Source of the DNA: Amorphus sp040750475 | GTDB lineage: Bacteria; Pseudomonadota; Alphaproteobacteria; Rhizobiales; Amorphaceae | Length of the DNA stretch: 64,000 nucleotides | Reading direction: 5' to 3' | Assembly: GCF_040750475.1 (NCBI RefSeq) | Contig: NZ_JABJVY010000001.1 | Location: 124,001 to 188,000 of the forward strand | Shown here: piece by piece, positions 48,852 to 56,940 of the stretch | Position numbering within the stretch: the stretch's first letter is position 1 | Layout of the letters: each line of letters starts with the position of its first letter | Notes under the pieces: model-generated | What the model was told of the DNA's origin: nothing | What the model saw: the letters and a program-made list of their open reading frames with translations, nothing else | Databases searched by the model: none | Program-made: the position numbers and the translations under genes

Positions 48852-49015
48852 AGCACTCTCTGGAACCGTCGGCCCAAACGACGGCCATTTGTCGCAGTTT
48901 CCATGAAAACGAAAATGATTTGCGACTGCCATTCCATGAACACATGCTAATATCAGAGTGTTCAGGTCATGGACCAATCCGGTAGTCGAGATCGGGACGA
49001 AGGGGGCGCGGCACC

Positions 49016-49657
49016 ATGGACGGGACGGGATCCGTCCACATCATCGACGACGACGAAGCGATTCGGGATGCCTTATCGACCCTGCTTGAGCAGGCGGGGC
49101 TGATTCCGATCGCGCATGCATCCGCCGCGTCCTTTCTGGAGGACGTGGGCAACGGCGATTGCGGCTGCGTGATTACCGACGTGCGAATGCCGGGCACGAC
49201 CGGCATCGACTTGCTTCACCGCATGGCCGAGATCGACCGCGTGCTGCCGGTCATCATCATCACCGGCCATTCCGACGTGCCGCTCGCGGTCGAAGCCCTC
49301 AAATCCGGTGCTTTCGATTTTATCGAAAAGCCGTTCGACGGCGACCAGATCGTCGAGCGTGTCCTTGCCGCCCTGGATATGCGGGAAAAGGCCCGGCGCA
49401 GCGAACAGACCCGCGCCGATGCCGCCTCGCGCATTGCCGCACTGACGCACCGCGAACACGACGTGCTTGAAGGGCTGATCGCAGGCCACGCCAACAAGGT
49501 CATCGCCCACAATCTCGGCATCAGCCCACGCACGGTTGAGATCTACCGCGCCAACGTGATGCACAAGCTGAAGGTGTCGAGCCTGTCGGAGCTGGTCCGG
49601 CTGACCTTCGTGGCGGAGGGGCTCTTGCACACCGACGCGCCCACTACGGCCGATTGA
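49016..49657 (+). CDS. fixJ: Response regulator FixJ
   Basis: FixJ is a two-component activator that in rhizobia turns on fixK when phosphorylated by the oxygen-sensing kinase FixL. The 213-residue protein has a receiver domain with acidic pocket D11-D13 and phospho-acceptor D55 (CVITDVRMPG), plus the conserved TGHSDVPLAVEA and IEKPF. A LuxR-type helix-turn-helix follows (LTHREHDVLEGLIAGHANKV; ISPRTVEIYRANVMHKL). Similarity to rhizobial FixJ runs through both domains. No fixL is in the window. Confidence 0.9.
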   Translation: MDGTGSVHIIDDDEAIRDALSTLLEQAGLIPIAHASAASFLEDVGNGDCGCVITDVRMPGTTGIDLLHRMAEIDRVLPVIIITGHSDVPLAVEALKSGAFDFIEKPFDGDQIVERVLAALDMREKARRSEQTRADAASRIAALTHREHDVLEGLIAGHANKVIAHNLGISPRTVEIYRANVMHKLKVSSLSELVRLTFVAEGLLHTDAPTTAD

Positions 49658-49663
49658 CCCCTC

Positions 49664-50143
49664 TCAAAGCCCGATGCCCGCCAACGCGGTCAGCAGCAAC
49701 GACAGATCGATCGGCTTGTCGAGCACTCTGAGCGCATTCAGACGGCGTGCTTCGGCGCGGGTTTCCTCGCTTGCACGCGCGCTGACCACGATCGCCGGCA
49801 CCCAGTTCCCCGCCGCGCGCAGCTTCTCCAGCGCCTTCAATCCGCTGATGCCCGGCAGGTTCACATCGATGATGGCGCAACTCAGCGCCGAGAAGCGGGC
49901 GGCCTTCAGAAAGTCCTCGGCGCTGTGAAATTCCGACACGGCATAGCCGTCGAGTTCCAAAACCGTGCGCAGGGATTCCCGAACCGCGTCGTCATCTTCC
50001 ACGAGCAGCACTTCGGTTTGCGCGCGCGGGGGCGACTCCGGGTCGAAAGTCGCCGCCTCGGCTCGGTCTGCGGCGCTTTCGCCGTCGACGTCGCTAGCAC
50101 TGAAAAGTGTGTCATCCATTGCCAATGTGTCGCTTCTGACCAT
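49664..50143 (-). CDS. Single-domain response regulator of the fixJ-fixK locus
   Basis: This 159-residue protein has an N-terminal tail of about 42 residues and one receiver domain with acidic pocket E49-D51 and D93 (CAIIDVNLPG) as phospho-acceptor; K follows at LDKPID. It has no output domain. In Bradyrhizobium a comparable receiver gene sits between fixJ and fixK2 and damps fixK2 expression, as I recall. Here it converges on fixJ (6-bp gap) and diverges from fixK. A FixK box with a fitting -10 lies upstream. ATG 50,143 follows GGGGA; 50,119 is an alternative. Confidence 0.87.
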   Translation of the reverse strand: MVRSDTLAMDDTLFSASDVDGESAADRAEAATFDPESPPRAQTEVLLVEDDDAVRESLRTVLELDGYAVSEFHSAEDFLKAARFSALSCAIIDVNLPGISGLKALEKLRAAGNWVPAIVVSARASEETRAEARRLNALRVLDKPIDLSLLLTALAGIGL

Positions 50144-50227
50144 CGGTAGTCCCCAAACCGGCCCATCGTCTGGTCCTTGAGCTTCGGTAGCGAACCTGAC
50201 CGCTTCGTTCCGAACGCCCAGGTGACG

Positions 50228-50269
50228 ATGGTAGAAAGCACCCGCCGCGGACCCCTTGACGTGAATCAA
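50228..50269 (-). promoter_or_regulatory. Class II-type FixK promoter of the receiver gene
   Basis: TTGACGTGAATCAA (50,256-50,269) fits the FixK/FNR pattern. On the minus strand a TACCAT (50,233-50,228) would be the -10 of a start at about 50,221. That puts the box centre at exactly -41.5, the standard activating distance. Confidence 0.65.
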
Positions 50270-50423
50270 CGCGACCGCCGGATATGCGGCGATGCAAACG
50301 GGGAGCCAAAGGACGGATACCTTTCGATCCGGACAGTTTCGATAAACCCTGGAGTGCCGAAGCGGCAATATCCCGCACCGATGTGAGGGTATTTTCCGAC
50401 ATGCGCGAGCTGGTGCGGCTACG

Positions 50424-50439
50424 TAAGGAGAATCCCTTA
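50424..50439 (+). promoter_or_regulatory. Candidate FixJ-binding inverted repeat upstream of fixK
   Basis: TAAGG-AGAATC-CCTTA, preceded by TACG, lies about 70-85 bp before the fixK ATG. Phospho-FixJ activates fixK from sites at such a distance in rhizobia; the exact consensus could not be compared. Confidence 0.4.
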
Positions 50440-50508
50440 GGGGCAATGTCTGAATAGTCGGGGGCCGCTCGGGCCGATAACGTTCCCCACGTTTGTGGAG
50501 GGCCAGTG

Positions 50509-51186
50509 ATGCTGCAGTCTCACCTTCTCGATCGCTCCGAGAGCACCTATTCCGCGCTGAGCGCACCGGACGAAGCCATGCCGGACGCCAGCCTCCGCGA
50601 TGTCTTTCTGCGCCTCGGCGGAACCATTCTGGTCGAACGCAACGGCGAAATTTACGCCGATGGCGAGCCGGCCGAGCACGTCTACGAAGTCATGTCCGGA
50701 GTGGTGCGGATCTGCAGCTATCTGGAAGACGGCCGCAGGCAGATTTGCGCCTTCCATTTCCCCGGCGACGTGTTCGGTTTCGAGCTCGACGAGGTCCACG
50801 CTTTCTCCGCGGAAGCGGTCACGCCGTGCAAGCTCGCCATGGCACGCAAGTCGGCGTTCAAGGATGCGGCCTCGCGCGAACCAACCCTTTGCGCTGCCAT
50901 GTGTCGAACGGTCGCAACCTCGTTTGCGCAGCTCCAGGCCCATGTGGTCCTGCTCGGCCACAAGAGCGCGCAACAGCGCGTGACCGCCTTCCTGAAAGCG
51001 CTGACCCGTCATCACGCCAATGCCGGCGTCGTGGAGCTTCCCATGTCGCGCCAGGACATTGCCGATCATCTCGGGCTGACGATCGAGACGGTGTCGCGCA
51101 CGATCACGCAGCTCCAGGACCTCGGCGTGATCTCGCTGGAGGGGTCACGCAAGATCACGGTGCGCCGCCGCCAACTTGCGGCATAA
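50509..51186 (+). CDS. fixK: Crp/Fnr-family regulator FixK
   Basis: FixK is the low-oxygen activator downstream of FixJ. The 225-residue protein has the cyclic-nucleotide-binding-like beta barrel (about 30-140) and a C-terminal winged helix whose recognition helix reads IETVSRTITQL, carrying the E-x2-SR that reads TTGA half sites. It lacks the N-terminal cysteine cluster of oxygen-sensing Fnr. The ATG at 50,509, six bases after GGAGGG, is better than the GTG at 50,506. Confidence 0.9.
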   Translation: MLQSHLLDRSESTYSALSAPDEAMPDASLRDVFLRLGGTILVERNGEIYADGEPAEHVYEVMSGVVRICSYLEDGRRQICAFHFPGDVFGFELDEVHAFSAEAVTPCKLAMARKSAFKDAASREPTLCAAMCRTVATSFAQLQAHVVLLGHKSAQQRVTAFLKALTRHHANAGVVELPMSRQDIADHLGLTIETVSRTITQLQDLGVISLEGSRKITVRRRQLAA

Positions 51187-51310
51187 TGCGCCCGCGGCGT
51201 TGAGGATGGCCGCCGACACTCCCATCTGAAATATGAAAGCGGCTGACGAGGCAGTTCCTCCCTGCCGGTCGCGCCGCGTGTTCTCCCCTAGATGATCCGG
51301 AGTCGGAACC

Positions 51311-53182
51311 GTGACCTCCCATCCGACGCAGACGCAATCCGCGCCCTCCCCCCTCGCTTTCGCCACTCCTTTTTGGCCTGCCCCCAAGCCCGAACACCGA
51401 AGCGATGGGTCGGCCCCACCGGCGCCGCTGAGCGACGGCGAAAAGACGGACGCGCTCGACGAGCTTGCCGAGACGATCGATCGCGCCGCCCACGCCTCCG
51501 TCGCCCGCGTGACTGGCGGGCTCGCGCCAATGGCGATGGCCTCCGCCTTTTTCGACTGGGGCACGCATTTAGCCTGGGCGCCAGGCAAGAATGTCCAGCT
51601 TTCGGTGAAGGCGGCCCGGAAATTGACGCGCCTGGCGGAGTATGCCGGGCGCTGCGCCACCTCCACCGACACCCCGACGCCCTGCATCGAGCCGCTGCAT
51701 CAGGACAAGCGCTTCGCCGATCCGGAATGGCAGAAGTGGCCGTTCAATCTGATCCAGCAAGGTTTTCTGCTGCAGCAGCAATGGTGGCACAACGCGACCA
51801 CGGGCGTTCCCGGCGTGTCGAAACATCACGAGCAGATCGTGGAGTTTGCCACCCGGCAGCTTCTCGACATGGTCTCCCCGTCGAACTTCGTCGCGACCAA
51901 TCCGGTGGTGTTGAAGCGCGGCTTCGAGACCGGCGGGCGCAACTTCCTGGAAGGCGCGCAGAACTTCCTGGAGGATTGGCAGCGCCGCGCGACCGGCGAT
52001 CAGCCGGTGGGTGCGGAAGATTTCCGGCCCGGGGAGACCGTCGCGGTCACTCCCGGAAAGGTGGTCTACCGCAACCGGTTGATCGAACTAATCCAGTACG
52101 AGCCGGCGACCCAGGACGTGAATGCCGAGCCGGTCCTGATCGTGCCGGCCTGGATCATGAAATATTATATTCTGGACCTGTCGCCGGAAAACTCGCTGGT
52201 GCGCTTCCTGACCGAACGTGGTTTCACCGTCTTCATGGTCTCCTGGTTGAACCCGAGCGCCGAAGACAGCGAGCTTTCGATCGACGATTATCGCGAGCTC
52301 GGCGTGATGGCGGCACTCGACGCGATCAACGCGATCGTGCCGGACCGCAAGATCCATGCGACCGGCTACTGCCTCGGCGGCACGCTGCTTTCCATCGCAG
52401 CCGCCACCATGGCCCGCGACGGCGACGACCGACTGGCGAGCGCCACCCTGTTCGCCGGCCAGGTCGACTTCGAGGAAGCCGGCGAGCTCACCCTGTTCAT
52501 CTCCGAAAGCCAGGTGCGCTTCCTGGAGGACCTGATGTGGTCCCAGGGCACGCTCGATTCCAAGCAGATGGCCGGCGCGTTCGAGCTTCTGCGCTCCAAC
52601 GATCTGATCTGGTCGCGGCTGGTGCACAGCTATCTGATGGGCGATCGGGCGCCGATGTCCGACCTGATGGCCTGGAACGCGGACGCCACGCGGATGCCGG
52701 CGCGCATGCATTCGGAATATCTGCGCCGGCTGTTTCTAGAAAACGATTTGTCGGAGGGCCGCTTCGAGGTCGAGGGTCGGCCGATCGCGCTGTCGGACAT
52801 CCGTGCGCCGATCTTCGCGGTCGGCACCGAACATGACCACGTTGCGCCGTGGCGCTCGGTGTTCAAGCTGCACCTCTACACCGATGCCGACGTGACGTTC
52901 GCGCTCGCAAGCGGCGGCCACAATGTCGGCATCGTCGCGCCGCCCTCCAATCCGAAGGCGCACCACCGTATTCTGGAAAAGCTGGAGGATGGGCCCTACG
53001 TCGACCCCGACACCTGGCTTGCCACCGCGCCGCAACGCGATGGCTCATGGTGGAGCGCATGGACCGACTGGCTCGCCAACCATTCCTCCCCGGATCGGGT
53101 CGCGCCGCCGACTATGGGCAATTCCGACGCCGGCTACCCCCCGCTTTGCGACGCGCCGGGCACCTACGTCATGCAGAAATAA
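51311..53182 (+). CDS. phaC: Class I poly(3-hydroxyalkanoate) synthase
   Basis: PhaC polymerises (R)-3-hydroxyacyl-CoA into PHA granules. The 623-residue protein is slightly longer than typical class I enzymes because of a variable N-terminus. The lipase-like box is GYCLGG with the nucleophile at C354; D509 (GTEHDHV) and H537 (GGHNVG) complete the triad. It lies downstream of fixK on the same strand and convergent with a phasin gene. Confidence 0.97.
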   Translation: MTSHPTQTQSAPSPLAFATPFWPAPKPEHRSDGSAPPAPLSDGEKTDALDELAETIDRAAHASVARVTGGLAPMAMASAFFDWGTHLAWAPGKNVQLSVKAARKLTRLAEYAGRCATSTDTPTPCIEPLHQDKRFADPEWQKWPFNLIQQGFLLQQQWWHNATTGVPGVSKHHEQIVEFATRQLLDMVSPSNFVATNPVVLKRGFETGGRNFLEGAQNFLEDWQRRATGDQPVGAEDFRPGETVAVTPGKVVYRNRLIELIQYEPATQDVNAEPVLIVPAWIMKYYILDLSPENSLVRFLTERGFTVFMVSWLNPSAEDSELSIDDYRELGVMAALDAINAIVPDRKIHATGYCLGGTLLSIAAATMARDGDDRLASATLFAGQVDFEEAGELTLFISESQVRFLEDLMWSQGTLDSKQMAGAFELLRSNDLIWSRLVHSYLMGDRAPMSDLMAWNADATRMPARMHSEYLRRLFLENDLSEGRFEVEGRPIALSDIRAPIFAVGTEHDHVAPWRSVFKLHLYTDADVTFALASGGHNVGIVAPPSNPKAHHRILEKLEDGPYVDPDTWLATAPQRDGSWWSAWTDWLANHSSPDRVAPPTMGNSDAGYPPLCDAPGTYVMQK

Positions 53183-53205
53183 GAACAGAGCCCGAAAGCA
53201 AAGTA

Positions 53206-53231
53206 AGGCGAAGCGGTTTTCCGCTTCGCCT
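53206..53231. terminator. Bidirectional hairpin between phaC and the phasin gene
   Basis: A perfect 11-base stem (AGGCGAAGCGG / CCGCTTCGCCT) with loop TTTT lies in the 66-bp convergent gap. There is no long T run on either side. Confidence 0.65.
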
Positions 53232-53248
53232 GGCAGCGTTCTGCGAAA

Positions 53249-53596
53249 TCAAACCGCTTCCCGGCTGATGACCGCCTGCGCCTCTTCCATCATCTTGGAG
53301 GTCGCGGCGCTCACGTCGCCGGCGGTGTCCTGCATGTAGGTGGACTGGGCGTCGATCACTTCCGAAAGGGTGCCGCACTTGGCGAGTTCGCTATAGAGTT
53401 CGGCCTGGGCCTCAAGTCGATGGCCCGCGAACCGCAGCGCTTCGGACGCGACGGTGAGCGGAACATCGACCGCCATCCGTTTCCACAGCGTGAAGAACGG
53501 CCCCGGATAGACCACGTTCTCCGCGAACATGGGACGGAAATCGAACACGTCGGCAAAGGCGCGCGCGCCGGTTTCCTGCTGCTTCTGGTCAGACAT
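53249..53596 (-). CDS. Phasin-family PHA granule protein
   Basis: This 115-residue amphipathic, mostly helical protein has the phasin pattern (LTVASEALRFAGHRLEAQAE; YMQDTAGDVSAATSKMMEEA). Phasins coat PHA granules and control their size and number. It is convergent with phaC, which supports the assignment. There is no signal peptide. Confidence 0.87.
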   Translation of the reverse strand: MSDQKQQETGARAFADVFDFRPMFAENVVYPGPFFTLWKRMAVDVPLTVASEALRFAGHRLEAQAELYSELAKCGTLSEVIDAQSTYMQDTAGDVSAATSKMMEEAQAVISREAV

Positions 53597-53659
53597 GGTG
53601 AACTCCCTTCTCTCCGGGCCGCGATCGTGAAAGCCATTGCAGCCACTTCAAAAAAAGCA

Positions 53660-53710
53660 GAGCAGGATGCGGGCGGATAACCGGCACCCGCTTACTCCGC
53701 GAACCTGCTC
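53660..53710 (+). repeat. Diverged constant-core palindrome
   Basis: The stem GAGCAGG / CCTGCTC encloses GATGCGGGCGGATAACCGGC, a decayed core. It lies upstream of the phasin gene. Confidence 0.6.
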
Positions 53711-53768
53711 GGCCCGCCTCGACGGCAGGCCCTCAGGAGGACGTTGACGGATCTCATGTGCGGCCGCA

Positions 53769-53810
53769 TTGACGTCGCGCAAGGGATTGCTTTTCCGTTC
53801 GCCCGATAAA
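53769..53810 (+). promoter_or_regulatory. Class II-type FixK promoter of the CBS-BON gene
   Basis: TTGACGTCGCGCAA (53,769-53,782) fits TTG-A-N6-G-CAA. GATAAA at 53,805-53,810 would be the -10 of a start at about 53,817, again placing the box centre at -41.5 and giving a leader of about 70 bases. Confidence 0.6.
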
Positions 53811-53886
53811 TTGTTCGGGCGTAGCCAATTCAACCGGTCGCACGTGCCTTGTGCACCACGCGCAGCGAACATCAGGGAGTAGTGAG

Positions 53887-54579
53887 ATGCAGGTCGGAGA
53901 CATCATGACGGTGGGCGCGGCGACCGTTTCGCCCGAGACCACGATCGCGGAAGCCGCCCGCTTGATGCTGGAGCACCACATCAGCGGACTTCCGGTGGTG
54001 GACGCCAATGGCGCGCTCCTGGGCATGGTGACGGAGAAGGACCTTCTGCGCCGCTCCGAAATCGGCACCGAGCAGGACCATGCCCATTGGATGGAGCTGG
54101 TCATGAGCGCGACCAAGCTCGCCGACGAATATGTTCGCGCCCATGCCCGCACGGTGGCCGACGTGATGACCCGCGACGTCGTGACGGTGTCGCCCGACAC
54201 CTCGCTCTCCGACGTGGTTGCGATGATGGAGAAGCACGGCTACCGCCGCCTGCCCGTGGTCAAGGACGGAAAGGTGACGGGCATCGTCGCGCGCGCCAAC
54301 TTTTTGCGTGCGCTGGTGCGCCGGGCCGAAGGCACGCCCCCGGCGACGGCGGACGACCTGGAGATCCGCTCCAAGATCGTGGACGAGATTCATGAGCGCG
54401 GTTGGGTTCCGACCTCCAGCATCGAAGTGCTCGTGACTAACGGCGTCGTCGAGCTGAAAGGTGCCGTCGTCGATGGACGCATCCGCGACGCGCTGCGCAT
54501 CGCGGCGGAGAACACCGCCGGCGTCAAATCGGTGGAGGATCACATCGAAATCGTGCCGGCGATGCCCGGCTGGATCTGA
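53887..54579 (+). CDS. CBS-pair and BON domain protein
   Basis: This 230-residue protein has two CBS motifs (about 7-57, MTVGAATVSPETTIAEAARL, and 93-150, VMTRDVVTVSPDTSLSDVV), which commonly bind adenosine nucleotides, followed by a BON domain (about 160-226, VEVLVTNGVVELKGAV-like) that may bind phospholipid or protein. There is no signal peptide. It is probably induced at low oxygen given the upstream FixK-type box. Similar proteins are stress-induced in Rhizobiales. GGGAG precedes the ATG. Confidence 0.88.
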   Translation: MQVGDIMTVGAATVSPETTIAEAARLMLEHHISGLPVVDANGALLGMVTEKDLLRRSEIGTEQDHAHWMELVMSATKLADEYVRAHARTVADVMTRDVVTVSPDTSLSDVVAMMEKHGYRRLPVVKDGKVTGIVARANFLRALVRRAEGTPPATADDLEIRSKIVDEIHERGWVPTSSIEVLVTNGVVELKGAVVDGRIRDALRIAAENTAGVKSVEDHIEIVPAMPGWI

Positions 54580-54896
54580 CCCCGACATCCGGCGGGACGC
54601 GTCGATCTGCGTCTCAAGAGAGCGGGATGCGGAAAGGGTCGGCCCTGATCGTCCATCTCCGCCCCGTTCGAGCCGAGTGACGCGGAATTGGGCAAAAGCA
54701 TCGGCCAATTTCGTTTGTTCGCGGAATTGTTCCGCCCTCGCAGAGACTTGAGGGGGGAAGTCCAGATTGCCGAAAAGTTCGGCTTCGGACAGGTCCAATT
54801 CCGTGATAGTGTGCAACGCAACAAAATCCGAAAACAAGTCATTCATCTTCGGTGCGGAAGGAGGCGCCGCACCGCCGCGTATCGGATTCTTGTGTG
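54580..54896. other. Gap upstream of the secreted protein gene, with twin palindromes
   Basis: No gene is supported. Two 15-bp odd palindromes of the same form, GCGGAA-TTG-TTCCGC (54,721-54,735) and GCCGAA-AAG-TTCGGC (54,769-54,783), lie 48 bp apart and look like paired binding sites for the downstream gene. Confidence 0.5.
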
Positions 54897-55577
54897 ATGA
54901 GCACCAAGGCCTTTTTGACCCGTCTGACCTTAGCCGCCCTTCTGACGGCGTCCGCCGCTTCGGCATATGCCGACGATGTGCGGCCATTGGATCTGGCCCT
55001 GTCAGGCGACACCAACCGCAACTATGCCGTGACGGTGAGCACCCGCACTCCGCGCTGGTGGATCCCGAAGGTGGGCACCGATCTCAATTTCCAGGTGGCC
55101 GCGCCGCCGATCCCGAGCGTGCGTCCGGGATTGCCGCCGTCCGAACCCACCGGAGCGGTGTGGTCGTCGCTCACCCTGCCCGGCAGTGGCGCAGGGCTTG
55201 CCTGGGATAGCGCGAAGCTTGAGTTTCGGGTCGACCCATCCGCCCGCTCCAGCACGATCAACGTCTCGACCACGCGGACGTGGGCGATCGGCGCACGGGT
55301 CTCGGCCAGCTTCACCGACACCTATTCGCTGGTCCGCAATGAAACCAGCGCCGAGGCGGATTGGGGTGCAATCAACGCCTTCCGCGTCGACTACAAGCCG
55401 AGTGGAACCGCTTTCGTGGCGGAAAATCTCCGTTCCATCGACGACGACGATTGGCACACCAACTTGCGCGCCGAACAGGCGCTCGGCTTCGGCCTGAGCG
55501 TTTCGGCCTCCGTGAGCAATGTCATGTCGGAAGATATCAGCCGCACCGTGCTCGCGAGTTTCTCGCGGACCTGGTGA
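54897..55577 (+). CDS. Secreted protein of unknown function, beta-rich
   Basis: This 226-residue protein has a signal peptide (1-23 or so, ending SAYADD). The mature part has many short amphipathic strands (YAVTVSTRTPRWWIPKVG; STINVSTTRTWAIGARVSAS; LGFGLSVSASVSNVMS) and ends SFSRTW with an aromatic last residue, as in outer-membrane barrels. It is probably an outer-membrane or periplasmic beta protein of a conserved but uncharacterised alphaproteobacterial family. The ATG at 54,897 gives the signal peptide directly. No partner genes are evident. Confidence 0.68.
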   Translation: MSTKAFLTRLTLAALLTASAASAYADDVRPLDLALSGDTNRNYAVTVSTRTPRWWIPKVGTDLNFQVAAPPIPSVRPGLPPSEPTGAVWSSLTLPGSGAGLAWDSAKLEFRVDPSARSSTINVSTTRTWAIGARVSASFTDTYSLVRNETSAEADWGAINAFRVDYKPSGTAFVAENLRSIDDDDWHTNLRAEQALGFGLSVSASVSNVMSEDISRTVLASFSRTW

Positions 55578-55655
55578 GCCCCACGGGCCCCGAGACTTCG
55601 TCTTTTCCCCCACGCACAAAAAGAGCCCGCGCCTTTCCCAAGCACGGGCCCTGAA

Positions 55656-55752
55656 GACTTTTCCGCTCAGATGGAAACATCCGAGCAATAAGAAATGACT
55701 GCAGATTCAATAGGTTGAGCATGTCCGGTTCAAATTGAGTCAATTCGAACGG
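55656..55752 (+). repeat. Second repeat family, copy C
   Basis: Includes GACTTTTCCGCTCAGATGG, AATAAGAAATGACTGCAG, GATTCAATAGGTTGAGC and TCGAACGG. It is the best preserved of the three copies. Confidence 0.65.
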
Positions 55753-55767
55753 CACAGGCTCTATCGA

Positions 55768-55925
55768 CCGCTCTTCAAGAGCGGGACAATCGTTTGAATT
55801 CGCGCGCTTTACCCACTCAGCCCTCACCCGGCCTTCGCCGGGGCGAGCGGAACGAGGGAGCGCCACTTTCGACCGAGAGCATCAGCAAACGATCAGCATC
55901 GCCTGATGCTCTCGATCTTTTTCTA
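55768..55925 (+). ncRNA. Candidate structured RNA ending in a terminator-like hairpin
   Basis: Three stems follow each other: CCGCTC/GAGCGG, CCCGGC/GCCGGG and the 12-base CGAGAGCATCAG/CTGATGCTCTCG. The last is followed by ATCTTTTTCTAT, as in an intrinsic terminator on the plus strand. No gene ends nearby on that strand within 300 bp, so a small RNA is possible. A decayed repeat is the alternative. Confidence 0.35.
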
Positions 55926-56036
55926 TCGCGCCGGCCTTTGCGAAAAACGGAACTCGCTTTGGTCGGCGGTCTGCGCAAAAACGAGACCCGGCCCGCTTTC
56001 CCGGAGTCACGGAGCGGGTCGAAGTTCTTGTTTCGA

Positions 56037-56083
56037 CGCGCGTCCGAACGGACAACCGGTTTCCACTTGGCCTGGAAACGCGC
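56037..56083 (+). repeat. Constant-core palindrome abutting the peroxiredoxin stop
   Basis: GCGCGTCCG ... GGAAACGCGC around GGACAACCGGTTTCCACTTG. It ends two bases before the stop of the minus-strand gene. Confidence 0.7.
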
Positions 56084-56084
56084 T

Positions 56085-56720
56085 CTAGTCCTGCGGCTGC
56101 GGAACGAGCCGCAGGTAGGGCTTCAGCGCCTTCCAGCCGTCGGGATACTTCTTCTTCGCGTCCTCGTCGGACACCGACGGCACGATGATTACGTCCTCGC
56201 CCGACTTCCAATTCACCGGCGTGGCGACCTGGTGCTTCGCGGTAAGCTGGAGCGAATCGATCAGCCGCAGGATCTCGTCGAAGTTGCGGCCCGACGAGGC
56301 CGGATAGGCGAAGGTCGCCTTGATCTTCTTGTCCGGGCCGATGATGAACACCGAGCGGACCGTGAAGGTGGTGTCCGCATTTGGGTGGATCATGTCGTAG
56401 AGCGAAGCGACCACCCGGCCGGGATCGGCGATCAGCGGGAAGTTCAGAGCCGTGCCCTGAGTCTCCTCGATGTCCTTCGACCAGCGCTCGTGGTCGTCGA
56501 GCGGATCGACCGACACGCCGATCACCTTGACGTTGCGCTTGTCGAATTCCGATTTCAGCTTGGCGGTATAGCCGAGCTCCGTGGTGCACACCGGCGTGAA
56601 GTCGGCCGGATGCGAAAACAGGACGGCCCAAGAGCCGTCGATGTAGTCATGGAACTTGATCGGGCCGCTGGTCGACTCGACCTCAAAGTCGGGCGCCGTA
56701 TCGCCGATGAGCAGAGCCAT
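56085..56720 (-). CDS. 1-Cys peroxiredoxin (Prx6 type)
   Basis: This 211-residue peroxidase reduces hydrogen peroxide and organic peroxides. The peroxidatic cysteine is C45 in HPADFTPVCTTEL. It is the only cysteine in the protein, so it is a true 1-Cys enzyme needing an external thiol for recycling. The Prx6-type C-terminal domain is present (YPASSGRNFDEILRLIDSLQ). It is transcribed on the minus strand, downstream of the thiamine-transport genes but separated from them. Confidence 0.95.
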   Translation of the reverse strand: MALLIGDTAPDFEVESTSGPIKFHDYIDGSWAVLFSHPADFTPVCTTELGYTAKLKSEFDKRNVKVIGVSVDPLDDHERWSKDIEETQGTALNFPLIADPGRVVASLYDMIHPNADTTFTVRSVFIIGPDKKIKATFAYPASSGRNFDEILRLIDSLQLTAKHQVATPVNWKSGEDVIIVPSVSDEDAKKKYPDGWKALKPYLRLVPQPQD

Positions 56721-56940
56721 GGCACGTACCTCCTTCGTTGGGTGTTCGTTTATGTGGGCCTCGCAGCCCCTGAGATCTAGAAATGGCGTCTCGTTCTTGC
56801 GGCGGGGTGCGAAACAGATTTTCCCGTTCCCCGCCGCATACGCACATTAGCCCCAAACGAAATACGCCGACAGGCGGCCGATCGTCGCCGGTCTCAGCGA
56901 TTCCCGGTAAGTCGAAAACCGGTTCGCCCGGCACACCCGC

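Larger units (their letters stand above)
50144..50508. other. Divergent control region between the receiver gene and fixK
   Basis: This 365-bp gap has no gene. It holds the FixK-type box and -10 for the receiver gene (50,228-50,269) and, nearer fixK, the inverted repeat TAAGG-N6-CCTTA at 50,424-50,439, a candidate FixJ site. Confidence 0.6.
55578..56084. other. 507-bp gap with repeat copy C and a run of hairpins
   Basis: No protein gene is supported. In order it holds the second-family repeat copy (55,656-55,752), three hairpins (55,768-55,784; 55,825-55,840; 55,874-55,914) with a T-rich tail, and a constant-core palindrome abutting the peroxiredoxin stop. Confidence 0.6.

Noticed and set aside
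54610..54680. GAGCGGGATGCGGAAAGGG after the CBS-BON gene, like the start of a palindrome
   Set aside because: The right half and the matching stem are missing, so it is at best a remnant.
56890..56940. Palindrome copy next to the thiY stop (CGAAAACCGGTTCGCC)
   Set aside because: The core is partly present but flanks do not pair; left out of the count, although its position next to a stop fits the trend.
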